Shown piece by piece: positions 43,993 through 52,740 of a stretch of DNA of 64,000 nucleotides (positions are counted from its first letter, which is position 1; each line of letters starts with the position of its first letter). A program made the translations under genes and the position numbers. Where the stretch lies: assembly GCA_021324915.1 (NCBI GenBank), contig JAJPIC010000011.1, positions 238,869 through 302,868 of the forward strand, written 5' to 3'. This DNA comes from Beijerinckiaceae bacterium (GTDB taxonomy: Bacteria; Pseudomonadota; Alphaproteobacteria; Rhizobiales; Beijerinckiaceae). The notes under the pieces are model-generated. The model had not been told where the DNA came from, did no database searches, and worked only from the letters and a program-made list of their open reading frames with translations.

Positions 43993-45195
43993 ATGCTCGA
44001 GACGCCCAATCCAATGGTGAGCAATCCGCCGGACGGGGACGAGCCGCAGATGCGGCGCCCGAGGCGGGTGTTCCTGGTGCTCGCGGTTGGCGCCCTCTTG
44101 CTTGCGGCCGGAATTTATTTCGGCATCCGCGGCCGCACGAGTGCCGAAGCCGCCTTGGCGGTCGCCACGAAAGATGCCGCCGTGCCGATCGTCGACGTGA
44201 TCAGTCCTCAAGTCAGCGCGCCCGACGACACTTTGGTTCTGCCCGGCCAGACCATGGCCTTCACCGACACGCCGATCTACGCGCGCACGAACGGCTATCT
44301 CACGCATTGGTATTTCGATATCGGCTCGGAGGTCAAAAAAGGCCAATTGCTCGCCGAGATCGAAACGCCGGAACTCGATCAGCAATTGCGCCAGGCGCGC
44401 GCCGATCTGACGACGGCCCAAGCCAATGCAAAATTGGCCGGCATTACCGCTCATCGCACCGCTGAGCTTCTGAAGTCGGATTCCGTCTCGACTCAGGAAC
44501 GCGACAATGCCGCAGGCACTTACGCGGCCGACCAGGCGATCGTCGCTTCGCGCGAAGCCGAAGTCGCCAGGCTCTTGGAGTTGCAATCTTATGAGAAGGT
44601 CTATGCACCCTTCGATGGAGTCATCACGGCGCGCAACACCGACGTCGGCGATCTGATCAATGCGGGAGCCGGCACGCCGAATACCGAGCTCTTCCGCATC
44701 GAGGCGATCGACAAGCTGCGCGTCTATGTCGCCGTGCCGGAAGCCTATGCGCCGTTGATCCGCATCGGCGCGACGCCGGCCGTGACGCTCGACGAATATC
44801 CCGGCCAAATCTTCCACGGGACATTGGCGCGCACCGACCGCGCGATCAATCAGGCCTCGCGTACTTTGCTGGTCGAGGTCGACATTGATAATTCCGCCGG
44901 CAAGCTGCTTCCCGGCGCTTACACCTTCGTGCATTTCACATTGCCGGGGCGGAAGGAAACGGTCACCATTCCAGCCAATACGCTGCTGTTTCGCAGCGAG
45001 GGATTGCGGGTCGGCGTCGTACGCGACGGCAAGGTGGAACTCGTTCCCATTGCGATCGGGCGCGACTATGGCGACAAGGTCGAGGTGATTTCCGGCCTCA
45101 CCCATAGGGACGAGGTCATCCTCAACCCGTCCGATTCGCTCATCAGCGGCACCTCGGTTCGGGTCAATAGCGGCAAGCCGGCCGGAGCCGCCTGA
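43993..45195 (+). CDS. RND adaptor (HlyD/AcrA-family membrane fusion protein)
   Basis: Encodes 400 residues; ATG follows the RND stop after three bases, with GGGAG upstream. A membrane or signal helix at about 27-45 (VFLVLAVGALLLAAGIYFG), then the lipoyl half (TPIYARTNGYLTHWYFDIGSEVKKGQLLAEIETPEL), a hairpin, the return strand and a beta-barrel (DKLRVYVAVPEAYAPLIRIG). No lipobox. It should link the RND permease to the NodT-type channel. Confidence 0.93.
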   Translation: MLETPNPMVSNPPDGDEPQMRRPRRVFLVLAVGALLLAAGIYFGIRGRTSAEAALAVATKDAAVPIVDVISPQVSAPDDTLVLPGQTMAFTDTPIYARTNGYLTHWYFDIGSEVKKGQLLAEIETPELDQQLRQARADLTTAQANAKLAGITAHRTAELLKSDSVSTQERDNAAGTYAADQAIVASREAEVARLLELQSYEKVYAPFDGVITARNTDVGDLINAGAGTPNTELFRIEAIDKLRVYVAVPEAYAPLIRIGATPAVTLDEYPGQIFHGTLARTDRAINQASRTLLVEVDIDNSAGKLLPGAYTFVHFTLPGRKETVTIPANTLLFRSEGLRVGVVRDGKVELVPIAIGRDYGDKVEVISGLTHRDEVILNPSDSLISGTSVRVNSGKPAGAA

Positions 45196-46688
45196 TGCGT
45201 TCTGGGTTCTGTTGGTTTTCTGCGAGCCTCGGTCTGCTGCTCGGCGGCTGCATGGTCGGGCCGGATTATCACACGCCGTCCGTCCCGCTGAGCGACCGTT
45301 TCAAGGAGGCGACGCCTGCAGATTATAAGGCCGCCGGCACATGGCGGATCGCGCAGCCGAGCGACGGCCTCGAACGCGGCAGATGGTGGGAGATCTTCGG
45401 CGATGCCGAGCTCGACAAGCTGGAGGACGAGCTCGGCGAAGCCAACCAGACGCTAAAAGAGGCCGAGGCGCATTTCCGTGAAGCGCGCGCGCTCATCCGC
45501 TATCAGGGCGCTGCCCAATATCCTTCGATCGACGTCAGCCCAAGTGCGGCCTCGGTGCGCGATTCTGCCCATCAGCCCTATTTTCAAATTCCCAATCCCC
45601 CGCCGGAAGGCGACTTCCAACTGCCTTTCGATCTGAACTATGAGATCGATCTCTGGGGCCGCATCCGGCGCCAGGTCGAGGCGGCGCGCGAAGAGGCGCA
45701 AGCCTCCGCCGCCGATTTGGCAACGGTGAGCTTGAGCCTTCATGCCGAACTGGCGCTCGACTATATCGAACTGCGCGCCGCCGATGCGCAGCAGCGGCTG
45801 CTCGACGATACGGTCAAGGCCTATACGAAAGCGCTGCACCTGACGGTGAACCGGCATTCGGGCGGGTTTGCGCCGGAAGCCGACGTCGAGCAAGCGCAGA
45901 CGCAGCTCGATACGGCGCGCGTGCAAGACACCGACATCGGCGTGATGCGCGCGCAATATGAGCATGCGATTGCCGTGCTGATCGGCGAGTCGCCCGCCGC
46001 CGTTTCGCTTGCACCCGCGCCCCTCAACCTCAAGCCCCAGTCGATCCCCCCGAGCATTCCTTCCGAGCTGCTGCAACGCCGGCCCGATATCGCCGCCGCC
46101 GAACGGCGCGTTGCCGAAGCCAATCAGCAGATCGGCATCGCGCAGGCTGCCTTCTATCCTTCTGTTAATCTCGCAGCGCTCGCGGGCTTTCAGGGGACGA
46201 GCCCGGTGAATTGGTTCGGCTGGCCGAGCCTCTTCTGGGCTGTCGGCACGACGATGACGCAACCGATCTTCGATGGCGGTCGAATCCGCGCGCAATCGGA
46301 TGCGACACGCGCCGCTTACGATGCCGAGGTCGCCTTTTATCGCCAGACAACGCTCACCGCTTTTCAGCAGGTGGAAGACAATCTCGCTGCCCTGCGAATC
46401 CTCGCCGCCGAGGCGCAACAACAGCGCGACGCCGTGAAATCGGCAGACCGATCGCTGCGTACTTTCACTAATCTCTATGTGGGCGGCGAGGTTGCCTATT
46501 TGCAGGTCATTACCGCGCAGACGGCTCTACTGACCAACCAGCGCAACGACGTCGACGTCGAGCGCCGTCGCATCGAGGCCGACATTCGACTCATCAAAGC
46601 GCTCGGCGGCGGCTGGGATATCGCCGAATTGCCGCAGCTCGACCAGCATGGCATTCCGCCCGGCGCATTCGTGCCGCTCGGACAATAA
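45195..46688 (+). CDS. NodT-type outer-membrane efflux lipoprotein
   Basis: Encodes 497 residues; the ATG shares one base with the adaptor stop. A lipobox LLGGC (about residue 18) precedes MVGPDYHTPSVPL, the typical NodT start. Two repeats of the TolC-like fold follow; conserved landmarks are GRWWEIFGDAELDKL, DLNYEIDLWGRIRRQVEAA, QRRPDIAAAERRVAEANQQIG and FDGGRIRAQSD. It is the outer-membrane channel of this tripartite pump. Confidence 0.95.
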   Translation: MRSGFCWFSASLGLLLGGCMVGPDYHTPSVPLSDRFKEATPADYKAAGTWRIAQPSDGLERGRWWEIFGDAELDKLEDELGEANQTLKEAEAHFREARALIRYQGAAQYPSIDVSPSAASVRDSAHQPYFQIPNPPPEGDFQLPFDLNYEIDLWGRIRRQVEAAREEAQASAADLATVSLSLHAELALDYIELRAADAQQRLLDDTVKAYTKALHLTVNRHSGGFAPEADVEQAQTQLDTARVQDTDIGVMRAQYEHAIAVLIGESPAAVSLAPAPLNLKPQSIPPSIPSELLQRRPDIAAAERRVAEANQQIGIAQAAFYPSVNLAALAGFQGTSPVNWFGWPSLFWAVGTTMTQPIFDGGRIRAQSDATRAAYDAEVAFYRQTTLTAFQQVEDNLAALRILAAEAQQQRDAVKSADRSLRTFTNLYVGGEVAYLQVITAQTALLTNQRNDVDVERRRIEADIRLIKALGGGWDIAELPQLDQHGIPPGAFVPLGQ

Positions 46689-46698
46689 GAGACCGGCT

Positions 46699-46717
46699 GG
46701 ATCGCTTTCCGCGATCC
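46699..46717. terminator. Hairpin between convergent efflux and secretion operons
   Basis: GGATCGC (46699-46705) and GCGATCC (46711-46717) around TTTCC; outer CCGGC/GCCGG pairing can extend it. It lies in the 48-base gap between the NodT and GspJ stops, where both transcripts must end. Confidence 0.55.
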
Positions 46718-46736
46718 CGCTCGGCCGGCGCGCGAC

Positions 46737-47387
46737 TTACTGCGACGCGGGAACGGTCGGGCCTGCCGTTGTCGGAACGGCGGCCGACGGGCTGGTGCGC
46801 GCCACGATCGAAAAGACGAAGGGAATATCGCCCGGACCGCCATCGACCACAAGCTCGACTTTGTCGGGCAGATCGTTCGGGTTCTTCGGGTCATCGACTC
46901 TGAACCGTAAATGATAGGGGGTCTTGAGCAGTGCGACCTCTTCTCCCCCGTCCGCCGAATCGGAATTGAAGGCCTCTTCGCTATAGGGGCTTGCGGAACG
47001 CACGAGGCCCTCGCCTTCGGAATCCGCTTCTATCCTCAGCGTCACGATTTGCAGGCCTGTTCGATCTCCGGCGAGACTGCGGCGTACGAATTGAACCCGG
47101 TCGGATTGAGCGCGAAAAGCAGGGACCGCTTTGTCGCCCTGATGGATCGATAAAGGCACCGCTTCGCCGAAATCCGCCGACAGACGCGCGCTCGCCCGCA
47201 TCCATTGATCGGCTGTCATCATATTGGCCTCGCCGCTCCAGGCGGTGCCGATGAGCCGGGTCACGAAAGGCAGAACAGTCATAATGAAAAGACCCGTTAT
47301 GAACAGCCCGGCCAACACCTCGATGAGGGTGAAGCCGGCGCGCGGATCAGTTCTGCGGGAAATCGAGCTTGATCGACTCATATTCAT
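46737..47387 (-). CDS. gspJ: Type II secretion minor pseudopilin GspJ
   Basis: Encodes 216 residues from ATG at 47387 (a second ATG is at 47381), within the end of gspI. A type IV prepilin leader ends at G before FTLIEVLAGLFITGLFI, with Glu at mature position 5. The length suits GspJ, the largest of the H-I-J tip proteins. It is the last gene of the operon; with GspI and GspK it forms the pseudopilus tip. No ribosome site, so translation probably depends on coupling. Confidence 0.85.
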   Translation of the reverse strand: MNMSRSSSISRRTDPRAGFTLIEVLAGLFITGLFIMTVLPFVTRLIGTAWSGEANMMTADQWMRASARLSADFGEAVPLSIHQGDKAVPAFRAQSDRVQFVRRSLAGDRTGLQIVTLRIEADSEGEGLVRSASPYSEEAFNSDSADGGEEVALLKTPYHLRFRVDDPKNPNDLPDKVELVVDGGPGDIPFVFSIVARTSPSAAVPTTAGPTVPASQ

Positions 47388-47790
47388 AGACGCGTCCGGA
47401 GGGGCCGGTAACATTGATTGTGATCGCCTTCAGATCGCCTTGCAGCGGTTTCTGCGAAGAATCATCGCCCTGTGCCGTGATCGCGGGCGGTGCGGGCGGC
47501 AGAGTCGAGTCGAGCTTCTCGATCGTAATAGTGTCCAGTTCGGTCGCATATTGAAAATCTCCGGCCGTGCCCGCGTCGGACGAGGTGCCATCGCGAAACT
47601 GCGCGGCAACTTCCTTGGCGAGCGCAAGAGCCCATGCGGTCTCCGCCGGAACGCGCGCGCGGCTCCAGGCCGTTTCGAACCCGCGCGTCAGAACGACGAG
47701 GAACAAGAGCGCCAGCCCGAGCGCAACAAGAACCTCGATCAGCATAAAGCCCGAGTCCCCTCGGGCCCTAGCCTTTGAGCATATCGACAT
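47347..47790 (-). CDS. gspI: Type II secretion minor pseudopilin GspI
   Basis: Encodes 147 residues from ATG at 47790, overlapping the end of gspH. Prepilin leader ending in G before FMLIEVLVALGLALLFLVVL with the conserved Glu5. Its short leader (about 14 residues) and position before gspJ identify it. It forms the tip complex with GspJ and GspK. Confidence 0.85.
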   Translation of the reverse strand: MSICSKARARGDSGFMLIEVLVALGLALLFLVVLTRGFETAWSRARVPAETAWALALAKEVAAQFRDGTSSDAGTAGDFQYATELDTITIEKLDSTLPPAPPAITAQGDDSSQKPLQGDLKAITINVTGPSGRVYEYESIKLDFPQN

Positions 47791-48238
47791 AGCCGGTCGC
47801 CCAATTGACACGCAGCCGAAAGACCTCCTCGCCTCGCGCAAAACGAAGGACCCCGCCGCAATTTGTTCCGTCCGGATGGAAGGTGATTTCCGTCACGTCG
47901 CCGTCGGAAGTACATCCGCCACCGCTCGTGACACTGAGCGCGACGTCAGCCGGCAGATGGACGGATCTGTGGCCGAACCGGATCACCCGTTGCTCGGCGT
48001 CGAAGGTGGCGGTCTCGTCGTCGTTTTCCGCAATCGCCACTGTGCGCGCGTCGCGCAAGAGCGAAGCCGTATTGGCAAGCAGGAGATGCATGCGGGCCGA
48101 TACCGTATATTCCGCGATCATCGGCAGGACGAGCGCGATCATGAGCGCCATGATCGCGGTCGCCGCCACGAGATCGATCAGAACGAAGCCGGCGCGCGGA
48201 TCGCGTCTACCAGCTCTTGATTTCGGATTTTCCGCCAT
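47768..48238 (-). CDS. gspH: Type II secretion minor pseudopilin GspH
   Basis: Encodes 156 residues from ATG at 48238, overlapping the end of gspG by 32 bases. Prepilin leader then FVLIDLVAATAIMALMIALVLP; the usual Glu5 is Asp here (FVLID), a conservative change in a residue important for subunit assembly. A beta-rich C-terminus has two Cys (GGGCTSD, GTNCGG) that could form a disulfide. Confidence 0.8.
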   Translation of the reverse strand: MAENPKSRAGRRDPRAGFVLIDLVAATAIMALMIALVLPMIAEYTVSARMHLLLANTASLLRDARTVAIAENDDETATFDAEQRVIRFGHRSVHLPADVALSVTSGGGCTSDGDVTEITFHPDGTNCGGVLRFARGEEVFRLRVNWATGYVDMLKG

Positions 48239-48668
48239 CGCCACTATGTGCGCCCGCCGACACAATCTCGTAAGCGCGCCCATTGTCGCCCGGTGCGCGA
48301 TAGAGATAAGGGTTATTCCAGGGATCGCGCGGCACGGCGCCGCCTTTCAGATAAGGACCATTCCAGGAAGAAGAATCATCGTCCGAGGGCCTGATGGCAA
48401 GAGCGGCGAGCCCTTCGCTCGTCGTCGGATAGCGGCCCTCGTCGAGATAGAAGAGATCGAGCGCGTTCTTGAAGCTCTCGATCTGGATATGGGCGGTCTT
48501 GACCTTCGCATCCGACAGGATCCCGAGGACTCGCGGAGCGACAAGCCCGACGAGCAGGCCGATGATGGCCAATACGACCAGCATTTCGACCAAGGTGAAT
48601 CCCGCCGCAGCGGCCGCCACGCGCCGCGTCCGCCCGCGAAGATCTCTCAATGTGACGGAGTTCTGCAT
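48207..48668 (-). CDS. gspG: Type II secretion major pseudopilin GspG
   Basis: Encodes 153 residues from ATG at 48668 (GGGAG and AGGAAG upstream). Prepilin leader ending G, then FTLVEMLVVLAIIGLLVGLV. The GspG family signature is strong: IESFKNALDLFYLDEGRYPTTSEGL, NGPYLKGG, PRDPWNNPYLYRAPG and a calcium-site-like C-terminus. It is the shaft of the pseudopilus. Confidence 0.95.
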   Translation of the reverse strand: MQNSVTLRDLRGRTRRVAAAAAGFTLVEMLVVLAIIGLLVGLVAPRVLGILSDAKVKTAHIQIESFKNALDLFYLDEGRYPTTSEGLAALAIRPSDDDSSSWNGPYLKGGAVPRDPWNNPYLYRAPGDNGRAYEIVSAGAHSGDGGKSEIKSW

Positions 48669-48694
48669 CTTCCTACTCCCTGTCCAAAGGCTCC

Positions 48695-49891
48695 TCATAA
48701 CGCAAGGTCGTTCACGCTCAGGATTGACATCATGACGGCGACCATCATGGTGCCGATCATCCCTGCGATGAACAAAATGGCGATCGGCCCGACGAAGGCC
48801 GTCACCTGCTCCAGCCTCTTTTCGAGCTTGTCCATATAGAGCTGGCCGGCTTCGCCCGCCGTGCGCGCCAGCTCGCCGGTCTCCTCGCCGATCTTCAGCA
48901 TACGAACCGCGAGCGCCGGCAACATATCGACCGAGGTCAGACCTTGATTCAGGCGTCCGCCTTGGCGCACGACGTCGATGACCTTGGCGAAATCCGCTTT
49001 GGCTTCCGCTCCCACCAGATTTTCAATGACCCGCAGAGCCTCGATCAGCGGCACGCCCTGCGCGAGCAAGATCGAAAGATTCGAAAGGAGAAGCGCAGAG
49101 CGCCGCATCACGAAAAGCGAGCCGATGACCGGAAGCTGCGCGAAACCCCGCATCAATGCGCCGCGCATGATGGGCATCCGCCAGGCCACGAGACCGAGGG
49201 CGAGTGTGGCGATCCCGCCGATCATCAATGCCGTCTGATTGGCGACAAGCCAATCCGAGGTTCCGAACACAAAGGAGACGAGTCCGTTGGGCGCGTGGTT
49301 CTGGTCGGCGAAGAGGCTCGAGAACTGCGGAATGACGTGCAGCATGAAAAAGAGCAGCACCAGCGTCGCGGCGCAGATCAGAAACAGCGGATAGCGCAGC
49401 GCATTGGTCACCTTGTCGATCAGCGCGTGATTGCGTTCGCGCTCGGTTGCCAGCGCACGGAAGACCTTGTCGAGTTCGCCGGTGGCTTCCGCCACCCGTG
49501 CCATTGCGACAATATCGGGGGTGAAGATCTCATGCTGCTTTTCCAGAGCGTGATGAAAGCTCGATCCCGCGACAATGTCCCGGCGCAGCGAGCGCACCGC
49601 CTCGGCGAGACGCGAATCGACGTCCTGTGCCGCGAGATCGAGCGCCTCGACGAGCGGAAGTCCGCTGCGCACGATCAAGGAGAGCTCTCGCAGGAACGAG
49701 GTGACGACACGCGGCGCGATTCGCCCGCGCAATGAAAAGCCGCTCTTCGAGTCTTTGATGATCTGCGTCGAGACGACAATGAGACCCTGCCGCTCGAGCT
49801 CGTGCGCGAAACCCATGGCATCGTCGACCTCGCGCTCCTGCGTGATACAGGAGCCGTCCAGTGCCATGGTCGTATATTTTAGACGCGGCAT
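48695..49891 (-). CDS. gspF: Type II secretion inner-membrane platform protein GspF
   Basis: Encodes 398 residues from ATG at 49891, eight bases after the gspE stop. Two repeated cytoplasmic GspF domains (SFLRELSLIVRSGLPLVEALDLA, then LLLSNLSILLAQGVPLIEAL) and three membrane helices. It is the polytopic platform on which GspE drives pseudopilus growth. Confidence 0.95.
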   Translation of the reverse strand: MPRLKYTTMALDGSCITQEREVDDAMGFAHELERQGLIVVSTQIIKDSKSGFSLRGRIAPRVVTSFLRELSLIVRSGLPLVEALDLAAQDVDSRLAEAVRSLRRDIVAGSSFHHALEKQHEIFTPDIVAMARVAEATGELDKVFRALATERERNHALIDKVTNALRYPLFLICAATLVLLFFMLHVIPQFSSLFADQNHAPNGLVSFVFGTSDWLVANQTALMIGGIATLALGLVAWRMPIMRGALMRGFAQLPVIGSLFVMRRSALLLSNLSILLAQGVPLIEALRVIENLVGAEAKADFAKVIDVVRQGGRLNQGLTSVDMLPALAVRMLKIGEETGELARTAGEAGQLYMDKLEKRLEQVTAFVGPIAILFIAGMIGTMMVAVMMSILSVNDLAL

Positions 49892-49899
49892 GGCGGCGC

Positions 49900-51465
49900 T
49901 CAGCGGAAGGACGCGACGCGGAAGACTTCGTCGACAGTGGTGAGACCGGCGAGACATTTCTCGCGCCCGTCTTCCATCATCGTCGTCATGCCCTCCGCGC
50001 GGGCCTGTTTCTCGATCGCAGCATCGTCGGCGCCGGCGAGGATGAGCTTGCGTACGCCTTCGGTAACTTCCAGGACTTCGAAAATGGCACGGCGGCCGCG
50101 GTAGCCGCTATGGCCGCAGCGTTCGCAGCCATTCGCGGCGTGAAGGCGCGTTCCGGGCTTGATGTCGAGCGCGATCAACCGCGGATCGGCATCGAGCTCT
50201 TGCGAGCCTACGGCATAGCCGCGTTTGCAGTCCGGACAAAGCACACGCAGCAATCTCTGTCCGAGGATCACGGTCAGAGTGGAGGCAATGAGATAGGGTT
50301 CGACGCCGATATCGACGAGCCGGGTGATCGCGGCCGCCGCCGTATTGGTATGCAAGGTGGTCATCACGAGATGCCCGGTCAGCGCGGCCTGGATGGCGAT
50401 TTTCGCCGTTTCCGAGTCGCGAATCTCGCCGACCATGATGACGTCCGGATCCTGGCGGAGAAAGGCGCGCAGCGCCGACGCGAACGTCAGGCCCACTGCG
50501 GGCCGCACTTGCGATTGGCTCACTCCGCCGATCTGATATTCGACCGGATCCTCGATCGTCAGGACCTTGCGCGTCGCGTGATCGAGGCTGCCGAGCGCGC
50601 CGGCGAGCGTCGTCGTCTTTCCGCTGCCGGTCGGGCCCGTGACAATCAGCATTCCATGCGGCAGATTGAGCGCGCGTTTGAGCAAGGCTTCGTCGCGGCG
50701 ATTGAAGCCCAATTGATCGAAATCGACTGCTTTGGTGCTGCGATCGAGCAGGCGCAAGATCGCCGCCTCGCCATGCGTCGTCGGCATCGTCGCCACGCGG
50801 AGATCGAAATCGCGGTTGCGGACCTTGATCCGCATGCGCCCATCCTGCGGGATGCGCCGTTCGGCGATATTCAAGCTCGACAAGATTTTCACGCGCGAGA
50901 CGAGAGCCCGGGCCGCGACATTTCCGGTCCGCGGCGGCGGGAGCGTGCGCAACATGCCGTCGACGCGAATGCGGATCTGCGCTTCGGTACCGAGCGGCTC
51001 TATATGGATGTCGGTGGCACGCATGCCGATCGCACGATCGAAGACCTCATCGAGAAAGCGTACGACCGGCGCGCCGCTCGCGAGGTCGCGAAGCGAATTG
51101 ACGTCTTCCTCGCTGCCCGACTCGCTCGCGGCCGGCGCCTGATTCTCGCTGGCCTCGTGCTCCGCATGCGCAAGAGAATCGAGCATGAGCTCGATTTCCT
51201 CCGCTTTCGCCAGGCGCAGCTCGACCGGTGGCGGCAAGGTCAGAAGGATGGCGTTGATCGCGTCACGCCGCGATGGGTCGGCCAAGGCCAGGCGCACTTG
51301 CCCGTTTGCGGCGCGATAGGGATAAAGCCCCGCTTCGCGCAGAAAAACGGGCGAATATTCGTGCGCCAGCGATGTGGCATTGCGCAAAGCTTCCAGCTCG
51401 ACCCGCGCCAGACCTTCCGCCGCCGGCGTCTCTCTCTCCAAAATGTCTTCCGATGTTCTACTCAT
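49900..51465 (-). CDS. gspE: Type II secretion ATPase GspE
   Basis: Encodes 521 residues from ATG at 51465; the longer frame to 51660 lies inside gspC. Order: N-terminal GspL-binding domain; Walker A GPTGSGKTTT, Asp box (TIEDPVEYQI), Walker B region (RQDPDVIMVGEIRD), His box (TLHTNTA), then a four-Cys zinc element (CPDCKRG, CERCGHSG). Cytoplasmic hexameric motor powering the pseudopilus. Confidence 0.96.
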   Translation of the reverse strand: MSRTSEDILERETPAAEGLARVELEALRNATSLAHEYSPVFLREAGLYPYRAANGQVRLALADPSRRDAINAILLTLPPPVELRLAKAEEIELMLDSLAHAEHEASENQAPAASESGSEEDVNSLRDLASGAPVVRFLDEVFDRAIGMRATDIHIEPLGTEAQIRIRVDGMLRTLPPPRTGNVAARALVSRVKILSSLNIAERRIPQDGRMRIKVRNRDFDLRVATMPTTHGEAAILRLLDRSTKAVDFDQLGFNRRDEALLKRALNLPHGMLIVTGPTGSGKTTTLAGALGSLDHATRKVLTIEDPVEYQIGGVSQSQVRPAVGLTFASALRAFLRQDPDVIMVGEIRDSETAKIAIQAALTGHLVMTTLHTNTAAAAITRLVDIGVEPYLIASTLTVILGQRLLRVLCPDCKRGYAVGSQELDADPRLIALDIKPGTRLHAANGCERCGHSGYRGRRAIFEVLEVTEGVRKLILAGADDAAIEKQARAEGMTTMMEDGREKCLAGLTTVDEVFRVASFR

Positions 51466-51481
51466 GCTCGACTCACACGCT

Positions 51482-52120
51482 TTACTCGGATCCGTTCTGG
51501 AGAAGGGCGGATTGGCGCGTCCACTTGGCTTTGGGCGCGGGGGCAGCGGCATCAGGCACGCCCGGCGGGCTTGCGGCGTTCGGCACGCCCGGTGGGCTCG
51601 CGGGATTCGGTATGCCTGGCGGGCTTGCGGGATTCGGTATGCCCGGCGGGCTCGCTGCATTCGGTACGCCCGGCGGGACCGCGGCGTTCGGCGCGCTCGC
51701 TACGGTCGGCGCCGGGAACGAGAGCGTGAAGAAACGGCGCGCCCGCCGGAACATGACGTTGCGCGGCGCGATCGAGATCACGATCCAGCCGTCGATATTG
51801 TCGCCGAGTGAGAGGTGGATCGGCTTGTGGTCGTTTGCCTCTTCGACGATCACGGCCTGTTGGTCGTCGCCGAAGATTACGCCGACCAGCGTGAGGGAGG
51901 GCGGCAGAACGGGAGCGGGCGGAGGTGCGACCGGCACGATAGTCTGAACAGCCTCGACCTTCGGAGGGGGACGGCGCGTCGGCGAGAACAATGGCCGATC
52001 GCGCGTTTGATGCAGATCTTCGAGACGCAAGTCGCGCGCATGAGCAAGGCCAAAGGCACAGGAAACGAGCAAAAGCGCAGCCAGACATCGGCTTGCGTTA
52101 AAGAAAAGGGATCGTTTCAT
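51482..52120 (-). CDS. gspC: GspC-like type II secretion protein with 9-residue repeats
   Basis: Encodes 212 residues from ATG at 52120, overlapping gspM by four bases. A hydrophobic N-terminal anchor or signal (CLAALLLVSCAFGLAHA), then an HR domain as in GspC (LTLVGVIFGDDQQAVIVEEANDHKPIHLSLGDNI) about 85-150. No PDZ follows; instead five copies of a 9-residue unit like NAASPPGVP. GspC couples the inner-membrane parts to the GspD secretin. The assignment rests on the HR pattern and the position; it could also be called GspN/P-like. Confidence 0.7.
   Translation of the reverse strand: MKRSLFFNASRCLAALLLVSCAFGLAHARDLRLEDLHQTRDRPLFSPTRRPPPKVEAVQTIVPVAPPPAPVLPPSLTLVGVIFGDDQQAVIVEEANDHKPIHLSLGDNIDGWIVISIAPRNVMFRRARRFFTLSFPAPTVASAPNAAVPPGVPNAASPPGIPNPASPPGIPNPASPPGVPNAASPPGVPDAAAPAPKAKWTRQSALLQNGSE
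51555..51689. repeat. Five 27-base tandem repeats inside gspC-like gene
   Basis: Units begin GGCACGCCCGGCGGGCTTGC or close variants at 51555, 51582, 51609, 51636 and 51663; 27 bases equal nine codons, so copy number can change without a frameshift. They code for the Asn-Ala-Ser-Pro-Gly tail of the protein. Confidence 0.85.
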
Positions 52121-52740
52121 TTTCGCATCCCTTTCTGGTTCGGATCGTGCCAATAGGCGGCCAGCGTCAAGTTCGCCTGCAGCGTCGGGTCGGAATCGAT
52201 AACGCCGCGCTGCGCGTCGCCTTTCGGCTCCATGTTGAGCTCTTCGACGAAGATCATCGGCGCACTCGTCTCCAAGCGGAAGAGCAAGGCTTGCACGGTC
52301 GCGATCTTGCCTTCGATGACCGCCTTGATCTCGATTTTTTTGCCGGCGCTTTGAGCGTCGTGATTGATTCCGGCATGGCTCGAGAGCACGACCCCCTGCT
52401 CGGCCACCGTGTCCCGACGCAGTTCATCGTCGAGCTGGGCTGCGGCAAGCGTTTCGGTCACCGCCGAGAAAAACGGATCGCGATGGCTTAAGGCCGCATC
52501 GGCGGCGAGTTCCGTCCTGCCGATGTGGCTGCGCCGCTCGAGCGCTGTGAGAAGATCGCGCCTTGCCTCGTAGTTCGTCTGCATCGTCGCCAGCGCGTCG
52601 CTCGAAATCCAATTGGCGCCGAGCGCCACGACATAGATGAGCCCGAGCAGCATCACGGCGCAAGCCGTCTTGCCGATCTGCCGATTGCCGGCCTTGCGCA
52701 GGCCGCTGAAATCGATCCGGGGGAGACGGGACCGTTTCAT
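52117..52740 (-). CDS. gspM: Type II secretion protein GspM (GspMb type)
   Basis: Encodes 207 residues. A membrane helix (about 25-45, TACAVMLLGLIYVVALGANWI), a short coiled coil (TNYEARRDLLTALERR), then a ferredoxin-like periplasmic domain (KKIEIKAVIEGKIATVQALLFRLET, IFVEELNM). This is the GspMb layout (PF10741 style), which partners GspL and the ATPase. It overlaps gspL by four bases. Confidence 0.85.
   Translation of the reverse strand: MKRSRLPRIDFSGLRKAGNRQIGKTACAVMLLGLIYVVALGANWISSDALATMQTNYEARRDLLTALERRSHIGRTELAADAALSHRDPFFSAVTETLAAAQLDDELRRDTVAEQGVVLSSHAGINHDAQSAGKKIEIKAVIEGKIATVQALLFRLETSAPMIFVEELNMEPKGDAQRGVIDSDPTLQANLTLAAYWHDPNQKGMRK

Noticed and set aside
42337..45105. A 922-codon minus-strand open frame across the RND permease and adaptor genes
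   Set aside because: It is antisense to two strongly conserved efflux genes, has no family features and reflects the GC-rich codon pattern.
51466..51660. Extension of gspE upstream with a repetitive Arg/Ala-rich N-terminus
   Set aside because: It is the 27-base repeat array of the gspC-like gene read in another frame.
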